64,000 nt of DNA from Epiperipatus broadwayi (taxonomy: Eukaryota; Onychophora; Udeonychophora; Euonychophora; Peripatidae). Position numbers and translations under genes: made by a program. The notes under the pieces were generated by a model that saw only the letters and a list, made by a program, of their open reading frames with translations, made no database searches and was not told the DNA's origin. Each line of letters opens with the position of its first letter. Within the stretch, counting starts at the first letter, position 1. Shown one piece after another: positions 24,610 to 36,419 of the stretch. The stretch lies in contig JAQFVV010012434.1 of the NCBI GenBank assembly GCA_028023455.1, positions 4,740,264-4,804,263 of the forward strand, in the 5' to 3' direction.

Positions 24610-25195
24610 TTGAGTGAGGATGGAAGAAGTGATGATGAAGTTAAAAGAAGAATAGCATTAGCAAAAAAAGACATTTGTGAAGAGAAAGAAGATACAATAT
24701 TTTGTGGATCTTTGGAAAGAGAATTAAGGAAGAGATTAATTAAATGTTATGTGTGGAGTGTATTAATGTATGGTTGTGAGACATGGACATTGAGTTAAGA
24801 AATGATTGGAAGCCTTTGAGATATGGATATGAAGAAGAATGGGAAAAATCATTTGGATGAGTAAAATAACAAATGAAGAAGTTTTGAAAAGAGTAAATGA
24901 GAAAACAAGATTGATTGAGAATATCAGAGAGAGAAAGAAAAAGTGGATTTGGACATATATTAAGAAGAAATTATAGTTTAATGAAAGATGTTTTGGAGGA
25001 AATGGTGCATGGAAATAAAAAGAAAGAATGGAAGAGATTGACATTATTGGATGATGTAAGAGATGAGAAGACTTATGTGGAATTGAAGAAATGGGCAAGG
25101 AAGAAAATGGAATGGAAGAATAGATGAATTGATGTTGTGACTACAGTCTGGACCTGTCTATTGGACAGAATACTATTGATTGTATAAACATAGAT
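24610..25195 (+). pseudogene. LINE 2 C-terminal region and 3' end (broken)
   Basis: Continues in the same frame after the nonsense codon with SEDGRSDDEVKRRIALAKK and CYVWSVLMYGCETWTLS, stops at 24796-24798, then proceeds in other frames. Frame 24915-25127 shows the last conserved part (FGHILRRNYSLMKDVLEEM, LLDDVRDEKTYVELKKWA). The sequence after the stop resembles the common 3' end of these elements to about 25195. No clear tail repeat was seen. At least one nonsense codon and two frame changes are present. Confidence 0.8.
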
Positions 25196-25199
25196 AGCT

Positions 25200-28100
25200 A
25201 TATATTTTGTTTTAATATAATCAAAAAATATAAATGTAAAATATTTAATTTTCAATAAATTGTCTTCAAAAATAAAATGCTTTTACTTTTTTTTAATGAT
25301 CATTAAATTTTGGATTTTTAAGAAAACAAAAGAAATCTTGATAAAAGCAAAAAAATAATTAAATATTTCTCGATCTTTCATTATGACTTTATTAAGAATT
25401 TCTACATTAAAAAAAATATATAGTTTTGTCAAAACTGTTTTAAAATAATTTAATTAATCATGATTAATATAAAATAAATAAAGAAGTTCAATTTTTTATT
25501 CATAAATCTCCTAAATAATACATTTTACTTTTTTCATTCGCAGTAACAATAAATACAAGCTCGGTTATAATATTGAAATGCATTCTGAGTCTTACATATT
25601 TTTAAAATAAATAATATTTAATGAAATTGTCATTCAATAGTGTACTTTTTCCATGTGTATGTAAAATATGATGGCAGCCACATAGAAATTCAAATAATAT
25701 ACATGTCTGGACTACTGCAATCTGATAATATTATCAACAGAAAAAATAATAGCATTATTATAAAACAGTTTAAATTAATCCCCATTTTTTGAAATACATT
25801 AATCTTTTTATTATCAAATAATAAGTAATCAATAGACATGACATTATTTTTTTGTATAATTTATTCACTGACTAAACCTGGCATTGAGATCTTCAAAGTC
25901 TTCTATTAACTGTTGAAAATCCATTTTTAATTTTTAACAGAAATGTTACTTAAAACTGGAGTTTTGTTAATTTTTTAGCTTCTACTATAATATTTAAGTG
26001 ACAAAAGCTATTGGAGATTAATAAAAGTAATATAGTGTTTGAAGCCATGAAAATTTAAAAAGTAAAATATAGTTATATTGTCCAGTAGTGAAAAGTTGTT
26101 AAGTGTGTGTTACGAAGTGTCATTTGCTTATAATGTGAAAATAAAGCAATAAGTTTATAAAGAATCTGTTTATCTTTTTACTGTGCTGCTTCATCATTAA
26201 ATAAATAGGTGACATTTAAATTTAGATTTTGTTGAATTCTAATGCTTTTTATCAGAAAATGAGTAAAACTTTGTTGATGTCAAAGACAAAAAAAGTGGCA
26301 ATGCCCTGTTCAAAACCATTGTTTCAATGTTTTGTTATAAGTTTTTTCTAATATTTTAGAATGAGTTTTTATTTTTTAAAGTTATGATTTATCATAATAT
26401 CTATGAAAAATATTAAATTTTAGAAGAATCATTTTTTATTCATTCAAAAAACATTTTTGTCTGCAAATTTTTTGTTGTTTTTTCTTTGCAAATTTGTGCT
26501 ATGTTTTTTTTTTTTTTTAATATCTTTTTATTTTCAAAGTTACTGATTAATTTTTTTAATTAACTTCATTCACCAAATTCATGTCTTGAATGAAAGAAAT
26601 TCAAAAACCAAAGAAGGAAGTAAAAATACGACTTTATTTATTTAAACAATTCAACCCAAGAAAAAAAATCTGAAAATAAAATAAAAAATAGATGATAAAA
26701 TGTATTGTTAATGAAACCTCTACAAGATTTTCTAAATTTTTAAACATTACTTATTGATAAATAAATAAAAATATTAGCCAACCTTCAAATAATGTCTTTT
26801 GTGATCAGCCCTCAACAGAAGCTTTAAAAATGATCAACAATCCATCTTCAACCTATGTATTCTTATTTAAATATTACTATTATGCTTAATTTGATTTTAA
26901 ACTTAAATGTTGAAATTAGCAGTATATTTAACACTGTGTTATTTATAATAACTCAATATTTATATATAAATCAGAGCTATATAAAATTCATTAGCCAAGT
27001 AAAATAAATATATTTTAAAAAAAAACCCTGTAAATATGCAATAAATTGAAGCAGTATTAAATTTCCCATACAGTCTATAGTGTTTTTAAGCATTTAAATA
27101 TTTCTTACTGATAAAAAAAAAAATAACCACTCTCTATATGATACCATTTTATTCCCAATAGGTAATGTTGAAAGATTAAAAAAATACTATAGAGCACCTA
27201 TAAAAATTTAATTGTTAATTCTATTTGTTACATATTTATAGCACTAAGTATTTAAATATCAAATATTAAGGCAAATTTCACTATCTGTTCAATGTTCAAT
27301 CTATGAACAAGGATAATTATTTGGAATACTTCTAATTCTAAAATCATCTCTATTTCAAGACATTGTGACTAAGATCTTATTAACCTAATTTTATATAGAT
27401 CAGAAAACTCTTGGTGGTAATGAAATAAAAAAAAAGATTAAACAGAAAGTTTAGGAAAGCACATATGTTGTATAAAAAATTACCAAAATTTTCAAAAGTA
27501 ACAACAAAGTTTTTAAATGCATTCTATATCATATTATTACCTTAACTTGCAAATAAAATATTCACTCTGTAGTTCAAGTTTAAAAGTAATAAATAGATTC
27601 ATATTATAAAATATTTAATGTGGGTAACTTGATTATAAAGACGAAAATAATCACATGCTGGATCTTCTTTAAAAGGTCTTCTTCTGTTGCAACTTTATCA
27701 TATATACTTCAGGTGCAATATCTAATTATTATATGCATATAGTTCAGATTTTTTTATTCAAAGTATCAATATTAAGTGTCACTAGCTTTGCAACATGTCA
27801 ATTATTATTGGATGAAAATACAAATTTCTATGATCAGTAGAAATTCTGGCTCCTTAGTCATTTAATAGTTGCAGTGAACTAAAATTTAGTACTTTCTATC
27901 AGAAAAAAGACATTCAAGAAATTAATAATGGAAATCTTATTTTTCTGCTACCTGTGTTTACTGATGGTATATAATATTTCAAGAGTTTAAGAAATATACT
28001 ATTATATTTTCATAATATTTTATTGTGAAACAATTTGACTATAAGCAAATGTGAAATTAGAATTTGCAGAAAAATAGTATAAATTTTGTAGAAAACTTAC

Positions 28101-28250
28101 TAAGATTATAGAATGCATTCTTATCATTTTAAATAATCACATGTTTTTAAGAATAGTAATCCAATTTATTTACTTTTCTTCAAGTGATCTGTTGTAAGTT
28201 TTATTAAGCAATTTAGAAAACTCTTTAATGTTTTCAATTCAATTCAACTT
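25200..28250. other. AT-rich non-coding DNA, nothing recognised
   Basis: Three kilobases of low-complexity AT-rich sequence. I found no supported gene, RNA or repeat. Confidence 0.5.
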
Positions 28251-28269
28251 ATTTGTATAATTATATGTT

Positions 28270-28571
28270 TACTATGGGTCCTGGTGCAGTATTTTTAATT
28301 ATTGTAGATTTACAAATATTAAGTTTTTTACTCAACTTTAAAACCTTTGACTGTTTAAGATCCATACATAATGTGCTTATATATTTTTTACCATCATCAT
28401 TTATTAGCCAATTAAAATATAACAAGAAAATTATTAATCCTAAATAAATAAGTAGGTTACAAATATAGACAAAAGTCTTTTTTTTCTTAAATCTTGTTTT
28501 TTAAGAATCCATGTGCACTATTTTAATTGATATAGACTTACAAATAATCTCTTTTACTCAATTTAAAAAAA
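28270..28571. repeat. Short diverged direct duplication
   Basis: About 60 bases near 28280-28343 (GTGCAGTATTTTTAATT, TAGATTTACAAATA, TTTTTTACTCAA) recur at about 28511-28571 (GTGCACTATTTTAATT, TAGACTTACAAATA, CTTTTACTCAA). They lie just left of the interleaved inverted repeat and may be part of the same element. Confidence 0.5.
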
Positions 28572-28594
28572 ATATTATTATTTAATATTTAAGA

Positions 28595-29010
28595 GATGAT
28601 AAAATATTTTAAATTTAATTTATAGTTATCAAATATTAACAATGCACAATTGCTAAAAAATATATATATATTAAATATTAAATTTCTAAAGCCAATTGAA
28701 AGAAGCTGCCTATTTGTTATCCTACAACAATTAAAAATATTTTAAAAGGGCCCCTAAACAACAACAAAAAAATTAGTCAGTTTTAGGAGGTTGATGCTAA
28801 TGCTATTTATCTTTTTTTTTCTTTTTTTTTTTTTTAGCAATTCAGCATTGTTAACATTTGATAATTATAAATTTAATTTAAAATATTTTATCATCTCCTA
28901 AAACTGACTAATTTTTTTTGTTGTTGTTTAGGGGCCCTTTTAAAATATTTTTAATTGTTGTAGGATACCAAATAGGCAGATTCTTTCACTTGGTTTTAGA
29001 AATTTAATAT
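28595..29010. mobile_element. Interleaved double inverted repeat (fold-back element)
   Basis: Two inverted-repeat pairs overlap in the order A-B-A'-B'. A (28595-28654) complements A' (28836-28897). B (28674-28789, including GGGCCCCTAAACAACAACAA) complements B' (28894-29010, including TTGTTGTTTAGGGGCCC) with few mismatches. A and B cannot both pair as simple nested stems; the topology is that of a pseudoknot. The middle holds long T runs (about 28810-28835). No coding content. Confidence 0.85.
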
Positions 29011-29019
29011 TTAATATTT

Positions 29020-29560
29020 ATAAGTAAACAATTGTTTTAAATTTAATTTAAAATTATATTTGACTTAATAGCTTGGACCATCTATATAAAAACATATTTT
29101 AATTTAAATTGAGTATTTACCTGTCTACTGCAAGTAAATAACATTACCATCTTTATTCCAGTTTTTATTAATGAGATAAAATTTTAAATGAACACATGAT
29201 AGATGTTTTAAATTATTTTTATGGTCTACATTTACCAATTAGTAAGCAGTAACAATTAGAAATAGTTAAAGTGTGATTTCAGAGATTCAAATTAACTTCA
29301 TAGTTTATATCTCAAAAATTGAGAAGTGGCAATTACCCATGAAAGTCAATGCATGCTACTTTTTACATTTTTCAGTCCAGAAAAATTTCATATTTATTTT
29401 AGAAAATATGTTTGGAATTGATATTTCAGATTGCATATCAAGTTTTAGTGATTGATTAAATATTTATGAAATAAAATATTGATCATTATGTCAACAATTA
29501 TGTTTTAAAAACCTGTTTCACATTAACTATAATCAATTGTATTTGGATAGTATGTGTGTA
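29020..29560. other. AT-rich non-coding DNA, nothing recognised
   Basis: No supported feature. Confidence 0.5.
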
Positions 29561-29571
29561 TATATATTGAA

Positions 29572-29875
29572 ATATTTTTAAAACATAAAAATATTTGTTC
29601 TATTTTATTTAAGAAAAATCACAGTCATTTGATATAAACAGTGACCAATGAAAACTGTAAACAAATTTTGCATCTAAAAGAGGAACCTTTTTTAAATATA
29701 TATGTTTACTGTAGCACATTGTCTCTGTAAATAACCATATATTGTATTTGAAAAAGAGTTCCTCTTGGGTGCAAAATGTGTTTACAGTTGTCATTGGACA
29801 ATGTCTATATCATCTGACTGTGATTTTTCTTAAATAAAATAGAACAGACATTTGCACATTCTTAAAAATATTTCA
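29572..29875. mobile_element. Fold-back element with about 90-bp inner arms
   Basis: The left arm 29597-29686 (TCTATTTTATTTAAGAAAAA ... AGAGGAAC) is the reverse complement, with few differences, of the right arm 29757-29845. Weaker pairing extends the ends to about 29572 and 29875 (AAAATATTT repeats). The right half recurs at 31862-32053, which shows a dispersed family. There is no coding capacity. Confidence 0.85.
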
Positions 29876-29879
29876 ACAA

Positions 29880-30200
29880 TGATATCTATTAAAAATTAAT
29901 TGATAACATTCAACTCATAGTGGGAGAGTCTATTATAATAAATAAACTTTAAAAAAGCTGTGATACTTTGCTATCTTAATTTGACAAACCATTCACACAT
30001 CATTGTTATTCATTGAAGTTTGGTTTTCTTTTCAAAATTATGGAAAAACTAAGAGGACTACGTATGTGTGAATATGACAATTCTCTGCATCTTTTTTCGT
30101 ACTTTCTGTAGGTAATCGTCACTTTTTTTCTATGACAAAAAATAAAGTTTTTATTAATTTTTTTCCGAGGAAAGTCAATTATTTTTATTAATTTTCTCTC
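29880..30200. other. AT-rich sequence before the piggyBac relic
   Basis: No terminal inverted repeat or TTAA-flanked end of the piggyBac element could be identified with confidence here. Confidence 0.4.
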
Positions 30201-30214
30201 AGTTTTTTAGATTA

Positions 30215-30800
30215 CATGGAGACAAAATGACAGAAGAAATTAATCAGCAGATATGGATTCAGAAATGAATTCTTCCAACCTTGATTAATTTGAAATTCCT
30301 AAACCATTTAATTCAGATGACAGTATTATGTACAGTGATCTACAGGAATACTTCACATCATCATCCAAAGAAGTAAACACTTTACCAGCAAAAAGGCAAA
30401 GAAAAAATACAAATGTTGTTCCAGATGATAGCAGTAGAGCAGGCCCATCAACTAGTGCTTATAATATGTCTTCAAATATTACTACAGGACCGGTCAATGT
30501 AGAGAATTTTACAAAGACTCTAGATTTAAAGTTTTCAACTGTGGGTGAGTATTCTATCTGACTGTGAGTGAGTATTCTATCTTAGATTTTTTTATATGTT
30601 ATTTTATAAAAAGATGTGTGTAAAAATTATTGAAGAAATTAATAAATATGCCATTAAGAAGAAATGTATGCATGATTGGGAAAATGTGACAGAAAGAGAA
30701 TTGTCTGCCTTTTTTGGGATGACATTGGGAATTTCATGTAAGGTTCCTGTATTCCGATTGAAGGACATTTGAAATAATGATCCTACTATTAGAATCCCAT
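30215..30800 (+). pseudogene. Truncated piggyBac-like transposase (N-terminal part)
   Basis: PiggyBac transposases excise and insert DNA at TTAA. Here only the N-terminal region remains: an acidic leader near 30215-30330 with an internal stop, a 77-codon frame (30328-30561) rich in Ser/Thr with a basic AKRQRKN stretch, and then, in another frame from 30614, KIIEEINKYAIKK, DWENVTERELSAFFGM and KVPVFRLKDI. The W...T..EL.AF.G pattern is typical of the piggyBac domain start. It stops near 30770, and the remnant IRIPYFA fits the next conserved block. A 23-bp tandem duplication at about 30540-30585 lies in the frame break. The catalytic DDD region is absent, so the protein is dead. A GGTGAGT at 30542-30548 resembles a splice donor, but no matching acceptor convinced me. 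Confidence 0.65.
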
Positions 30801-30809
30801 ATTTTGCCA

Positions 30810-31855
30810 ATATAACAAAACAATGCTGAACAAAAAAAAGTGCAAACTTTGACTGTATTTATAAAATTTGATTTATTACAGAAAAATGCAATGTTAATTT
30901 CAAAGCTGCATGCCAGATGCACAGAGAGATTGCAGTTTTTATTGTTTTTATTTTACTAACTTACTTTTTATTATTTTTGTTTTACTTAGTTTTTGTTTTT
31001 GTTTTTCTGATTACTTTTGCCAATTGATAAACAAGATCTGGAATGATTTATCTTTTATTAATAATATTGAATAATATAAAATATTTAATATTTTGCATAT
31101 TTGTGTTAGATAATATGAACAGGTATGCTTCTCTGGAAGATATGTCCTGAAAGAGGTAGAATATAAACATTTTTTATATATAAATATGTGCCTTTAGAAC
31201 CTTTTTAGTAATCTTTGACTTCTCATATTCGAAATTTGTAAATTGTCTTCTGTATTGGCAATGATTATTCAGTATGATGATGTTATGAACAAGGTTGGTT
31301 TATCCACAGTCTAAAATCAAAATAATTTAGAGGTAAGTAATAATATCTACACTTGTTTCATTATTTTTACATCCTGATAGAATTCTTTTTTTTTTTATCT
31401 TTTATTAGGGAGAATGTTTTTTCTTCCAAATACCTTGAACTTTTTCAACTTTAGGGTGCAAGAAAAAGTTAAGAATTCTTATCTTCCTATTACCGTAAGT
31501 TCTGAAGCTAAGAATTATCTCAGGTAAGATGTTTTATATATCATTTAAAAAGAAATTTTGTGAAAAATACAAAGAAATTACCACTGAAGATGTAATTTAA
31601 ACTTAGTTTATGATAAAGTAGCAATTATGAACAAACAATAAAGTAATAATTATTTCGGATGTGGAAATTTCTTTGTTACATTATTTTTAATGATAATCGC
31701 TATTTGTCTTAGCCATATTGTTTTCTTTAGTTTTTCTAGTTTCTACCAATGTATTTTTTTGCTCTAACATTATTAAAACTGTAGTTATTGTGAAAATTGT
31801 GTCTTAGGTCAGTTTTTATAAAAAATTCAATATGGCACCTGACACTTAACTAGTT
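30810..31855. other. AT-rich non-coding DNA, nothing recognised
   Basis: No supported gene. No further piggyBac domain was seen. Confidence 0.5.
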
Positions 31856-31861
31856 AAGCAT

Positions 31862-32053
31862 GTATAAATTTACTATAGCACTTTATCTCTATAAATAACA
31901 AGAGAATGTATTTTAAAAAGTCCCTTTTAGATACAATTTTTTTACAGTTTTCATTGATTACTGTCTATATCATTTGAGTATATTTTTTTTAAATAAAATA
32001 GAACAGATAATACCACAATCTTAAAAATATTTCAACAATAAGATCTGTTAAAA
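31862..32053 (+). repeat. Partial copy of the 29572-29875 fold-back element
   Basis: Matches 29699-29890 in the same orientation, including TTTACTATAGCAC/TTTACTGTAGCAC, TTACAGTTTTCATTG/TTACAGTTGTCATTG, CTGTCTATATCAT/ATGTCTATATCAT, TTTAAATAAAATAGAACAGA and TCTTAAAAATATTTCAACAA. Only the right half is present. Confidence 0.8.
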
Positions 32054-32059
32054 ATAATT

Positions 32060-33020
32060 AATATAAATATATATCCAAAAAAACATTATAGAAGCTTTTC
32101 TGTTTATATTCAACATCTGCATTTATTTAAAACAAGCAATAATTCATTCCATTCAATTCATTATAGAGCTATTTATTGCAATCTTTAGTTATCATTGCAT
32201 CTACATCTTCAAACTTTTTGGTAATAAATCGATTGAGAGCAAATTTGCTCTTTATTAAAGATAGCCAATCGTTAAAATTTATTGTCTATTAATTATTCAA
32301 ATAAGTGGCTTTGAATTAGAGTAAATGTCATCAATTTTTACTTTTAAATTTAGATATGAAAATAGAGAAAGTTATGATAGTTTATCAAATAAGACTACAT
32401 GACTCTTTTAACTTATATTTGCATTGACAGTATTAATTTTTAAAAATCTCTTTTTCTAGTATCACCTATGCCAGAATGAATTCTATAAAATTATTAAACT
32501 AATTTTTGACTATTGGTGCTCATCAGTGAGGATGCTGGATTTCAGCATCACCATTCAAAGTCACCTTTTTCTGCTGGAAAATATAAAAGTTCCAAAGAGT
32601 TTTTAATGATTTTACTTTCAAATCAATTTTCTGTTAATTATTTTTTTGATCAATGTTTTCATTTTATGTGTGTGCTTGTACAATAGAATGATGTAAAATA
32701 AAGTTTTGTTATTGATGTTGATATTAAAAGTGAACTGACAGCATCAACTGATTCTGTAATTTGATTAACTGTCTTTTTTGCAAAAAGTACATATAGTTTA
32801 AATATGTAACTAACATCTCCAAAATACATATAAATTTTGATTTACTATCATCTAACATAGGCTAGCTTTGGTTCAATACTTTGAAATATTTGAAATTTTG
32901 AAAAATAAGTAATAGTGGCTTTTGGGTGAATATAAATATGTGCAATCCCATACTCCACTTGTATAAAAAAAACAATTGATAAAAACAAATCTATGGATTT
33001 AATTAAGACTGTCAACTAGG
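32060..33020. other. AT-rich non-coding DNA, nothing recognised
   Basis: No supported feature. Confidence 0.5.
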
Positions 33021-33030
33021 ATTGATTAAT

Positions 33031-33165
33031 TGGTCATGCTTAGATGGATAGAGCATTATCTTAAAATTCAATATTAAAGAATTTAAATGTGCATGTCCAA
33101 TTCCCATGCTAGTATTTTCAGTGGTCAGGCCAGCATCACAATAATAACATTCAAAATGTTGTGTA
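33031..33165 (+). mobile_element. Possible tRNA-derived SINE, type 2
   Basis: GGTCATGCTTAGATGGATAGAGCATTA resembles a tRNA D-arm with an A box (about 33038-33048). GTCCAATTCCC (33095-33105) resembles a B box at suitable spacing. It differs from the other SINEs here. The body continues with a GC-richer segment (CAGTGGTCAGGCCAGCATCACA). No target duplication was seen, so the call is tentative. Confidence 0.45.
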
Positions 33166-33169
33166 TATA

Positions 33170-34805
33170 TTAATCTTTGTGCTAATATTATCAATTGAAC
33201 ATAATTGGAAAATTTAAATAAAGTTTAAAATTGTTTCTATAAGTTATTTATATTTAATGTTAAATGATGGAAATAGTTCAAAATATCAATGCAATTAAAA
33301 TCCCATCATCATTAACTATCTGGGAAGTATTAGGTGGCTCTAGATTTCAGAAAGTAAAATAAAAATTATGCTTAAATAATTTAATACAGCTAAGTTTGCA
33401 TACTTTCTATATATTAATCTAATTTAGATTTTTAAAAAAATAAAAAACACTTGATGAAAGATCATATAGTCTTTACACAGATCTTTTAAGTTTTAAGCTT
33501 GCCATTACACTTGCTGAGTTTAAAACGATTAAAAAATAAACGTTTATGTGTGCACAGAATACTTGTATAGATATATGGATTAAATAAATATAAAGCTTTT
33601 GTGTGTTTTATTAAAGAAAAACACTCTAAGATTGAACTTGTAAAAATATTATGTTTGATGTGAGCTCTTTCAGTTGTTAAATATTTTGAAGGTTCTATCA
33701 CTTTCAAAAATAAATATATGTAGTAAGCCTAAAAGAAACATTGTTGGGTTTACGATAATCTTCTACCTCATGTACTGATCTTTGGACTTAAGCATACTGT
33801 TAGATAATAAATTTTGGAAGATATGATTTTTTATAACAAGTATAATCATTTAAATTCAAATATAATTGTTAAAATGAAATTAATGTAAATAATAAAAAAA
33901 TCAAGAAAAAAATAACATTAAAAATATAACAAATAATCAAAAGATAAAAATGATCTCAGAAAAGATTTAAGAGTGAATGATGAGATCAAGATGTTTTCTA
34001 ACACATTTAAAAAAAAAAAAAAATATTGGAAATTTTTTTATATTAAAGTAACCTGTAACTAACTAACTAATATATATATATATCAACATACTATAAGAAT
34101 TTTAAAATAATTCTAACATACGTTCTCTATAAATATTGTAAATTAAGATTTTATCTCTGTGTATATATGTGTATATGTATGGGTGTATTTTTGAAATGTT
34201 CATCCTGCAAAGTGTTTGGATTGATCTATTTTTTGTAGGGTAAAGTATAAGGATAATGAACTGCATTGTAATTGGAGTTTAAATTTCTCCAGATATTTAA
34301 CTTATTTACATGTTTATTAATTTATTAATTGCATATTTTTGATGTTATATAGTTTGTTGATCAAGATTTAAATTACTCATATAACTCTACTTTAGTAACT
34401 GAGTAGCAATATTGTGATAGGATGACTTAAGGAAGACCACAATGCTGAATATTCATGCTTTAACATCATATCATTTTGAATACCATTATTAATATAAAAC
34501 AAGTAGTTATTTCCAAAATGGTTCTAAATATATTAATAATAAAAAGTTGTTCTCAAAATGCATAACTTATAAGGCAATTGGTCAGTTTTTGATTGAATAA
34601 TAAATGAGTATGCATTGTGATTAGAGTTTAAATATCTTTAGATGTCAGGTATATATATTTAATACATATTGCCATAACAATGGTGTAAAGTTTGAATTTA
34701 ATGTAACCTTGGATGTTTAGGTTTTAAACAAGCTTAGTAATTAAATCATAAGGTGCCCAGCAAATTATTTTTAATTTAGAAGTAAAGCCAGAAATTAAAA
34801 ACTTT
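33170..34805. other. AT-rich non-coding DNA, nothing recognised
   Basis: No supported gene or repeat apart from a short (TA)n at about 34071-34083. Confidence 0.5.
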
Positions 34806-34814
34806 AAACTCTTC

Positions 34815-34954
34815 AATTCTCAGCAATTTTTTTTTTCCATATGTCATAGCATCGGCCGGAAGGTGAACCCACAACCATCTGCAACCAACTACTTGCTTGC
34901 AAGGCTGCTGCGATGACCTCTCAGCTATCAACACTTGACAATTCTCAGCAATTT
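34815..34954 (-). mobile_element. tRNA-derived SINE (type 1) with 15-bp target duplication
   Basis: The body (34830-34939) reads on the minus strand: a head GTCAAGTGTTGATAGCTG, an A-box-like TAGCTGAGAGG, a B-box-like GGTTCACCTTCC (34858-34869 on the plus strand), CGGCCGATGCTATGACATAT, then an A-tail seen here as a T run (about 34828-34836). It is flanked by AATTCTCAGCAATTT at 34815-34829 and 34940-34954, an exact 15-bp target duplication. Such SINEs are transcribed by pol III and copied by a LINE's RT. A 67-codon minus frame across it is spurious. Confidence 0.9.
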
Positions 34955-34983
34955 CATTGTTAATTCTCAGCAATTTCATTGTT
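34940..34983. repeat. 22-bp tandem duplication next to the SINE
   Basis: AATTCTCAGCAATTTCATTGTT occurs twice in a row (34940-34961 and 34962-34983). The first copy contains the right target duplication of the SINE, so the target sequence is present three times in total. Confidence 0.9.
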
Positions 34984-34989
34984 GATGAA

Positions 34990-35985
34990 TACTGGAGATG
35001 TCTTTGCAGAATAATGAACTATTCAAAGACTTATTTGTCTGACTTCATTACGCATTGTTATATAATAAATTTTGAATAATAATATTGTACTATACTATTT
35101 TATATAACAACTTTCAAATTGACAAGATGTCAGAAATTCAAATAACCAATTATATAAAAGAAACATTTGTAAAACCATAATAGTTAGCAATAATGTTATT
35201 TTTTAATGAACTGAGGTTATCAGTTGAATGCTGTTATCCAGAAAAAACTATTATAGAAAAATGAGCAGGATAGAATATTATTATCTATTTTATTGTAAAT
35301 CAACAAACTATCGTATATGTTCTCAAAAATATATTATTTGGGAAAATGAAATTATCAAACTGAGAAATCACTTCTGGAAGACTAAAGTGGTCATAAACAC
35401 TTTTTTACTAAATGAGTTTTGAGGTTAACATACCAGTGCTCAGTAAGTTTTGTCTGGTTTTTTGCTAAAGTTAAAACATGTTTCATTTTTATGTAAAATG
35501 ATGTATATTTTGACAATTGTAGCAATTAAACAGATAAAAAAACAAAAAACAAATTGCATATAACTTTTTTCTTAAAAAAAAAAAATCAATCTATAGTTTC
35601 CCTTAATTGTTTTCAGTTTTTATACATGTCTGGTTAACATGTTATGTTAAGTTCAATAATTTTTTTAAAAAGCATAGACAATGGAATAGATTTAATACAG
35701 ATAAATCCTATTTTCATTGCATAATTGAGGATAGTGGTAGAGTGATGAATTTAAGCTTCATGGATCATAATAAAATAGTGTCAGTTCTGGTGCTCCAATT
35801 TCGTGGAAGTCCAGAGCAACAAATTAATCAATGATTATTATTATCATAATTTTTAATTACTGCCAAGACATAATAATAATGATCTTAATAAAATTTGTCG
35901 GTAAAATAAGAAAATCTTAGCAGATTATTTAGGGCACTTATTACATTTTTTTTTAATAAAATGAAGACAAAATTTTTATTCATAA
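34990..35985. other. AT-rich non-coding DNA, nothing recognised
   Basis: Short frames at 35228-35422 and 35607-35834 show no domain and match the background composition. Confidence 0.45.
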
Positions 35986-35994
35986 TAAATGTAT

Positions 35995-36290
35995 GCGGAA
36001 TTCGAACTCAGATTTCTACACAACTCTCAACTCTCTATGTCATCTCATATTGCTGACCCACCTGATCACACACATGTTGAAAAGATAAATAATCGCCAAT
36101 ATACATATTTCATGCTAAACCAGCAATCATCAGTTGGTTCCGATTACTATCTCCACACATATATACAGTCACTGCTCAGCTTTATATTAAGATAGCCAAT
36201 CTTCATATTTTAATGGACAGGCTTCAAACTACTCCAATTCACAACTCTTCAGCCTTCCATTTTATTGAAAATCTGATGATGTGTTCAAAA
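35995..36290. mobile_element. Fold-back/SINE-like repeat, family member 3
   Basis: Begins GCGGAATTCGAACTCAGA, matching the ends of the unit at 16786-17381. It continues with the shared core (ATCAGTTGG, CACACATATATACAGTC, TTATATTAAGATAGCCAATC) and the distal part seen in the middle of that unit (TTTTAATGGACAGGCT, CACAACTCTTCAGCC, TTGAAAATCTGATGATG). It is a single, unfolded copy, so it defines the full repeat of about 295 bp. Reverse-complemented, the start gives GAGTTCGAATTCC, a B-box-like sequence. A 68-codon frame within it is spurious. Confidence 0.7.
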
Positions 36291-36419
36291 CCCATAAACG
36301 AATTAACTTTTTTTTTTATCTAGAATTTTTTTATATTCTTATATGAATGATAATAAAATTATTTATTTTCTATTTCCATTTATTACCATAATAATACTTT
36401 TATAGTAATTTTGAAATTA

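Noticed and set aside
30542-30613. Short intron in the piggyBac relic
   Set aside because: Donor looks good, but no pyrimidine tract with AG lies before the downstream block, and a duplication explains the break.
34776-34979. 67-codon minus frame
   Set aside because: Runs through the tRNA-derived SINE and its target duplications.
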